Source: JAHFLF01 sp964560145
GTDB lineage: Bacteria; Patescibacteriota; Minisyncoccia; UBA6257; 1-14-0-10-44-23
Length of the DNA stretch: 25,631 bases
Assembly (NCBI GenBank): GCA_964560145.1
Contig: CAZLKS010000011.1
Location: 1-25,631 of the forward strand
Direction: 5' to 3'
Of the stretch, positions 22,006 through 25,631 are shown in pieces (position 1 is the first letter of the stretch; each line of letters starts with the position of its first letter). A program made the position numbers and the translations under genes. The notes beneath the pieces were generated by a model, which was not told where the DNA came from, made no database searches, and was given only the letters and a program-made list of their open reading frames with translations.

Positions 22006-22140
22006 TCCGCGCTCTTGATGTCGACTACTAAGCAAACTACGAAGCATCTTTGTCTCGTGGTTCGTTTTCGTACTCTTTGTCGCTCAAGAGTTTGTGCAAG
22101 CCTTATTTCATAGAATGCAATTGATTTAAAGCAGTCTTAC

Positions 22141-22168
22141 ACAAGCCCTCGAGCAATCGAGGGCTTGT
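22141..22168 (+). terminator. 12-bp hairpin with GCAA tetraloop
   Basis: ACAAGCCCTCGA (22141-22152), loop GCAA, and the exact complement TCGAGGGCTTGT (22157-22168), followed by TCGTTT. It may terminate btpA read-through or be part of a leader of the next gene. An upstream GCAAGCC (22096-22102) could compete for GGCTTG in the right arm. Confidence 0.55.
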
Positions 22169-22205
22169 TCGTTTACTGGACCTTGTCATTGGTACGGCAT
22201 ACTTA

Positions 22206-22305
22206 NNNNNNNNNNNNNNNNNNNNNNNNNNNNNNNNNNNNNNNNNNNNNNNNNNNNNNNNNNNNNNNNNNNNNNNNNNNNNNNNNNNNNNNNNNNNNNN
22301 NNNNN
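22206..22305. other. scaffold gap of 100 N
   Basis: Exactly 100 unknown bases, the usual placeholder for a gap of unknown length. It removes the start and 5' region of the downstream GC-rich gene; apparent open frames crossing it are not real evidence. Confidence 0.98.
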
Positions 22306-23904
22306 CCCGGTCGAGCTGTTGCGGTCTTCGACGGCTTGCACCGCAGTCGACGCTGCTTCTCGCAGTACGCTCGCGGTCGCGAACGCGATCAGAGCGCTCT
22401 GCCGAATTGGTCGGCTGGCGCCCGATGGGGCGTCGGTATCAACCCGAACACGGCACGCATCGAGAACTGCGCCTTCCAGATTCGCGCCAACTTCCTGCGC
22501 AACTTCGATGCCAACATCGGCAAGAAGTCCTTTCCGTGGGGCAGCCCACGCAAGAAGGAGCGTGGGCCGGAAGCCGTGATTCTGGATTCGGCAGAGGTCA
22601 GCCGCATTCTCGAGGCGCTCAGCAGCGGCCCCGACCTGGCTTCGGCAATCGCCAACCCGAAGTTTCTCGACCGACTGCCAGCCGGATCGCGAATCAGCTG
22701 GAATCGTATTCCTGCAAAACCACTCATCTGCAATCACACACGCTGGCAGGCGATTGACGAATCCTTCGCTGCATTCGAGCAAGGTTGCGCCAAGCTAATC
22801 GAAGACGAACGGGTGCGCGACATGATTCTCGCCGGCGTGAGCTTCGCCGACGAACGGGTGCGCGAAAACTATCTTCGTCCTCCGACGAGCTGCTTCTCGG
22901 TGCGTCGGCCAGATCTGCACTACCAAGGGACGGACCAGTTCTTCGCAAGCGAAAACGATGAGATGCCCGGCGGCATCGCCGAACTCATCCACCTCGACCG
23001 CGTCTACGGCGTGAATCATCGCCGCTGGGAACAGGCCTTCAGTTGGCTGTTCAGTTACGGTCCGGTTCTCTTCGTAGTCTCATCTGACTGGAGCAAGGTC
23101 TACATTGCCGAACTCCGTTGGCTCGTAGAACAGCTGAGCGAAGCAGGGTACGATGCGCACCTCGCAATCAGCGACGAACTCGAAGGGCTGAGTTTTTCGA
23201 GCGACACCGTCCGCTGGCAGGGACTGCGTATCGGCACCATCTGGCGACAGTTCCCGATTTTCGAAACGGCGGGAAAGCTCGCCGAGCTGGTCATCCTAGC
23301 CAAGAGGGGAATCGTTCGCATGGTGCCGGAGTTCGCACACTTCGGCAACAAGGCCTGGTTCTCCATCTACCGTCGCTACCGTGACTGGTTCCGCAAGGAG
23401 CTCGCCCCGGAAACCGATATGATTCTCGACAAGCTGCTTCCCGACTCGCACCTGGTGCGCGGTGAGTCAGACTTCCCGCTGACGGTGGCGGATATCACCA
23501 TCCGAGACCTATCAGCACTTCGCAGCCTTGGCGTGCTGCAGCGCAATCAGCTCGTGCTAAAGGTGACCGGCGCCAACGAGCTGGCAGCCCGCTCACACGG
23601 AGTTCTCATGGACCGCGATCTGGACCAACATGCCTGGCGGGCTTGGATCGACGCTCGTCTGCAGGCCGGCGTTCCGTTCATCGTGCAGCAACAGATGACC
23701 ACAGCCGTCGTACATCTGCCAGTTCAACGTCTCGAACGCAACGGTCCGACCGATGCAGAACTCTTCCCAACTCGGGTGCTCATTCGGCCCTGGTCACTCG
23801 GCGGCAAGGTCGTCTCGGCCCACGCCGCTGCTGTAACTCACGCCACGCGCAAAGCTCATGGGATGACCGACATGGCAGTCCATGCGGTCGATTTCGGAGA
23901 CTAG
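22306..23904 (+). CDS. ATP-grasp-like protein, 5' end lost in the gap
   Basis: 532 residues are visible. FFASENDEMPGGIAELIHLD (around 22942-23001) resembles the E-x-N-x-x-x-P-G-G block of circularly permuted ATP-grasp enzymes. The C-terminal part has LVLKVTGANELAARSHGV, then PFIVQQQMTT and RVLIRPWSLGGKVV, with the Lys, Gln/Glu and Arg pattern of an ATP-grasp nucleotide site. Relatives join a carboxylate to an amine (peptide ligases, glutathionylspermidine synthase). This is inference from pattern only. The first 40 or so residues after the gap are Arg-rich and another frame is also open there, so a frameshift near the gap is possible. Sampled lines are 52-65% GC, above the flanking genes. A 9-bp hairpin follows the stop. 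Confidence 0.55.
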   Translation, partial: PGRAVAVFDGLHRSRRCFSQYARGRERDQSALPNWSAGARWGVGINPNTARIENCAFQIRANFLRNFDANIGKKSFPWGSPRKKERGPEAVILDSAEVSRILEALSSGPDLASAIANPKFLDRLPAGSRISWNRIPAKPLICNHTRWQAIDESFAAFEQGCAKLIEDERVRDMILAGVSFADERVRENYLRPPTSCFSVRRPDLHYQGTDQFFASENDEMPGGIAELIHLDRVYGVNHRRWEQAFSWLFSYGPVLFVVSSDWSKVYIAELRWLVEQLSEAGYDAHLAISDELEGLSFSSDTVRWQGLRIGTIWRQFPIFETAGKLAELVILAKRGIVRMVPEFAHFGNKAWFSIYRRYRDWFRKELAPETDMILDKLLPDSHLVRGESDFPLTVADITIRDLSALRSLGVLQRNQLVLKVTGANELAARSHGVLMDRDLDQHAWRAWIDARLQAGVPFIVQQQMTTAVVHLPVQRLERNGPTDAELFPTRVLIRPWSLGGKVVSAHAAAVTHATRKAHGMTDMAVHAVDFGD

Positions 23905-23919
23905 TCAACAACGCAACCT

Positions 23920-23946
23920 GGGGTGCCACCGAAAGGATGGCACCCC
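23920..23946 (+). terminator. 9-bp GC hairpin after the ATP-grasp-like gene
   Basis: GGGGTGCCA (23920-23928) pairs with TGGCACCCC (23938-23946) around CCGAAAGGA, 15 bases past the stop codon and 13 bases before the next ATG. There is no T-run, so full termination is doubtful and read-through to the peptidase gene is possible. Confidence 0.5.
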
Positions 23947-23959
23947 ACAACAACACTTT

Positions 23960-25024
23960 ATGAACAACAAACGCTTCCGAGATTACAATTTCATAACCGG
24001 AGTTTTACCCACTGGCAAACTGAACAGCATCGCTGATGTTGATAATGTTCGCGTGGGCCACTTTTCAAAAAACATCGGCACAGATATACGCACCGGAGTT
24101 ACCTTGATTGACCCTGGCGTTAAAAACCTTTTTCACAAAAAAATACCGGTAGCGATTGCAATCGGCAATGGATACGGCAAGCTCATTGGCTCTACGCAGA
24201 TTGCAGAGTTAGGCACGCTTGAAACGCCGATCGCCCTGACTGGCTCAGGCTCAATATATACCGTTGCGCATGGAGTATTTGACCTAGTGGCAAAAACCAC
24301 TAAACATCTTGGACCGCTGGATTCAGTCAACTCTGTTGTAATGGAAGTTAATGACGGACGCCTAAACACCATACACAAAAGTCCGATAACTACTAAGGAG
24401 GTCTGGCAGGCGTATAAAAACCTGAAGACGAATTTTGCGATGGGCAACGTTGGCGGGGGAGTTGGTGCTCGCGCTTTTAGCTGGAAAGGTGGCATTGGAA
24501 GTGCTTCGCGAGTAATCAGTATACACACAAAGCGATACACGCTTGGTGCACTCGTACAAACAAACTACGGCGGTGCCTTAACTATTCTTGGAGTACCCGT
24601 TTGGAAGTCACTCGGCCCGACTGATTTTGATTCACTCTTACAACCAAAGTCCGATGGCTCATGCAACATCGTTCTAGCCACCGACGCACCACTCACCAGC
24701 AGGCAGCTCAGCCGAATCGCACGACGCGCATTCTTTGCACTGGCGAAGACTGGTGCTGTGATGGCTCATGCGAGCGGGGATTACGCTATCGCGTTTAGCA
24801 CGAATCGAATCAGACTCGAGAGTAGCGGACAAATCGGTAATTGCCTCGCCGATGGTGACCTGAACTCATTCTTCTTAGCTGCAGTCGAGGCAACAGAAGA
24901 AGCAATCTATGATGCATTATTTGCCGCCCGCACACTCACTGGTCGAGCAGGTACAACACTCACTGAAGTTCCTAGAGAGAAAATAATGAGCGAACTCAAA
25001 AACCGCGGCTATGGCAACCAATAA
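23960..25024 (+). CDS. S58 family peptidase (DmpA/BapA-type, P1 fold)
   Basis: These N-terminal nucleophile enzymes are made as one chain, cleave themselves before a Ser/Thr, and act as L-aminopeptidase/D-amidase-esterases or beta-aminopeptidases. The 354-residue protein shows the start region NFITGVLPTGKLNSIADVDN and VRVGH, a TGSGSIYTVAHG block, then GNVGGGVGARAF and KGGIGSASR, in which Gly180-Ser181 is the likely self-cleavage site. The ATG at 23960 is chosen; an upstream frame from 23882 would run through the preceding hairpin. Its end overlaps the racemase-like gene by 14 bases, so the two are translated from one message and probably act on related substrates. Confidence 0.88.
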   Translation: MNNKRFRDYNFITGVLPTGKLNSIADVDNVRVGHFSKNIGTDIRTGVTLIDPGVKNLFHKKIPVAIAIGNGYGKLIGSTQIAELGTLETPIALTGSGSIYTVAHGVFDLVAKTTKHLGPLDSVNSVVMEVNDGRLNTIHKSPITTKEVWQAYKNLKTNFAMGNVGGGVGARAFSWKGGIGSASRVISIHTKRYTLGALVQTNYGGALTILGVPVWKSLGPTDFDSLLQPKSDGSCNIVLATDAPLTSRQLSRIARRAFFALAKTGAVMAHASGDYAIAFSTNRIRLESSGQIGNCLADGDLNSFFLAAVEATEEAIYDALFAARTLTGRAGTTLTEVPREKIMSELKNRGYGNQ

Positions 25025-25631
25025 CAAAAAGCCCTTTAGAATTGGCATTATAGGTGGCATGGGGCCACTCGCTGACGTACTACTTCAAAAACTCATCATT
25101 GAGTCAACACCAGCGAAGAATGATCAGGACCATTTTCAGGTAGTCTGCTTCAGTAATCCCAAAATACCCGACCGAACACAATCCCTCGAATATGATGATG
25201 GGCGAAATTACGTGAAAGCAATCCGGAAAACAGCACGGGCGCTCATTGGTACTGGCGTCGATATTTTAGCGATTCCGTGCAACACCGCACACGCTCGCTT
25301 CGAGCGTATTCAAAAAAATCTATCCGCACCAATCGTGCATATGATTATGGAAACGGTAAACGCGATTCAGTATCAGTACCCACAACATAACAACATTGGG
25401 GTTTTGGCGACGCAGGGGACACTTAAGACTCAGCTTTATGAACACGCCCTCACCGCAATCGGACGGAAACAAGTAACACTATCAGTGCCAGAGCAGACAC
25501 GGGTTATGGGACTCATTTATCGAATCAAAGGTGGTGATTTCCGAGGCGTCCAAGAAAGCATCGAAGAATCAATACTCGTACTTCAAAAGAATGGCGCCGA
25601 AGCAATCATTCTAGGCTGCACCGAACTCTCA
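25011..25631 (+). CDS. Asp/Glu racemase family protein (3' end beyond the window)
   Basis: The first 207 residues are present. The family signature is complete: IGIIGGMGPLADVLL at the N-terminus, the first catalytic Cys in AIPCNTAH, the THE-like stretch APIVHMI, IGVLATQGT in the second half, and the second catalytic Cys in ILGCTEL at the very edge. Such enzymes invert Asp or Glu without a cofactor. The layout, with MGP near the start, fits aspartate racemase more than MurI, but substrate is not certain. The ATG at 25011 overlaps the end of the S58 peptidase gene by 14 bases, indicating translational coupling. Confidence 0.88.
   Translation, partial: MATNNKKPFRIGIIGGMGPLADVLLQKLIIESTPAKNDQDHFQVVCFSNPKIPDRTQSLEYDDGRNYVKAIRKTARALIGTGVDILAIPCNTAHARFERIQKNLSAPIVHMIMETVNAIQYQYPQHNNIGVLATQGTLKTQLYEHALTAIGRKQVTLSVPEQTRVMGLIYRIKGGDFRGVQESIEESILVLQKNGAEAIILGCTELS

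Noticed and set aside
22165..22305. Open frame extending upstream through the N gap
   Set aside because: The unknown bases cannot support a frame, and the stretch before the gap includes a hairpin with terminator features.
2590..23946. Integron attC sites behind the GC-rich genes
   Set aside because: The four hairpins share no sequence, lack the R'/R'' core (RYYYAAC and GTTRRRY), and the genes are scattered on both strands rather than arrayed.

Overview
The window reads as chromosomal DNA of a bacterium of the Patescibacteria/CPR type, probably a Parcubacteria-like lineage. This is an inference from gene content, from tRNA genes without an encoded CCA end, from many start codons with weak or no Shine-Dalgarno sequence, and from isolated single-gene households (recG, murC, tyrS, clpP, tig, hppA, nusA) without their usual neighbours. 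Visible stops include TGA as well as TAA and TAG, so nothing points to a reassigned UGA code. No 16S or ribosomal protein gene is present to fix the taxonomy. A 100-N scaffold gap lies at 22206-22305.

Layout. 1-2561 (+): end of an unknown gene, tRNA-Lys(CUU), recG. 2619-4025 (-): a GC-rich orphan gene and a DoxX-family membrane protein. 4169-7976 (+): tRNA-Glu(UUC), an HTH/LAGLIDADG-like protein, a NUDIX hydrolase, an endonuclease/exonuclease/phosphatase-fold protein, then a DUF2127-like membrane protein and a membrane-anchored trypsin-like protease in tandem. 8148-18752 (-): glutamate dehydrogenase, murC, a GC-rich small PD-(D/E)XK-like gene, tyrS, clpP, tig, hppA, nusA and a YraN-family gene. 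18753-19413: a long gene-free region packed with TGTTTAAC/GTTAAACA palindromes. 19414-25631 (+): a TrpR repressor, a TrpD-like phosphoribosyltransferase, a BtpA-family protein, the gap, an ATP-grasp-like protein, an S58 (DmpA-type) peptidase and an Asp/Glu racemase-like gene.

The most striking content is a compact tryptophan-type regulatory circuit at 18.3-21.1 kb. A TrpR homologue keeps the residues matching the tryptophan-contacting Thr44, Arg54 and Arg84 of E. coli TrpR. Three promoters share one module: TGC, a -10 hexamer, then GTACTAGTAC, which resembles the trp operator. They face nusA, trpR itself and the TrpD-like gene. The TrpD-like transcript also begins with a 24-residue leader peptide carrying tandem Trp codons, followed by four segments that can form 1:2, 2:3 and 3:4 stems. 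That is the architecture of a classical trp attenuator. The controlled enzyme is a divergent TrpD that has lost the conserved Asn of the KHGN motif, and no other trp biosynthesis gene is in view.

A second theme is mosaic composition. Four genes (2619-3539, 11022-11549, 19948-21069, 22306-23904) are visibly GC-rich (single sampled 60-base lines at 60-68% GC in the first three and 52-65% in the last, against about 42% in a line of btpA). The first three have an upstream purine-rich ribosome binding site and a GTG or TTG start; the start of the fourth is lost in the gap. All four have a compact GC hairpin directly downstream. They sit singly among lower-GC housekeeping genes and look like independent acquisitions. 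Small palindromic elements of the TGTCATyCyG type recur in three intergenic regions.
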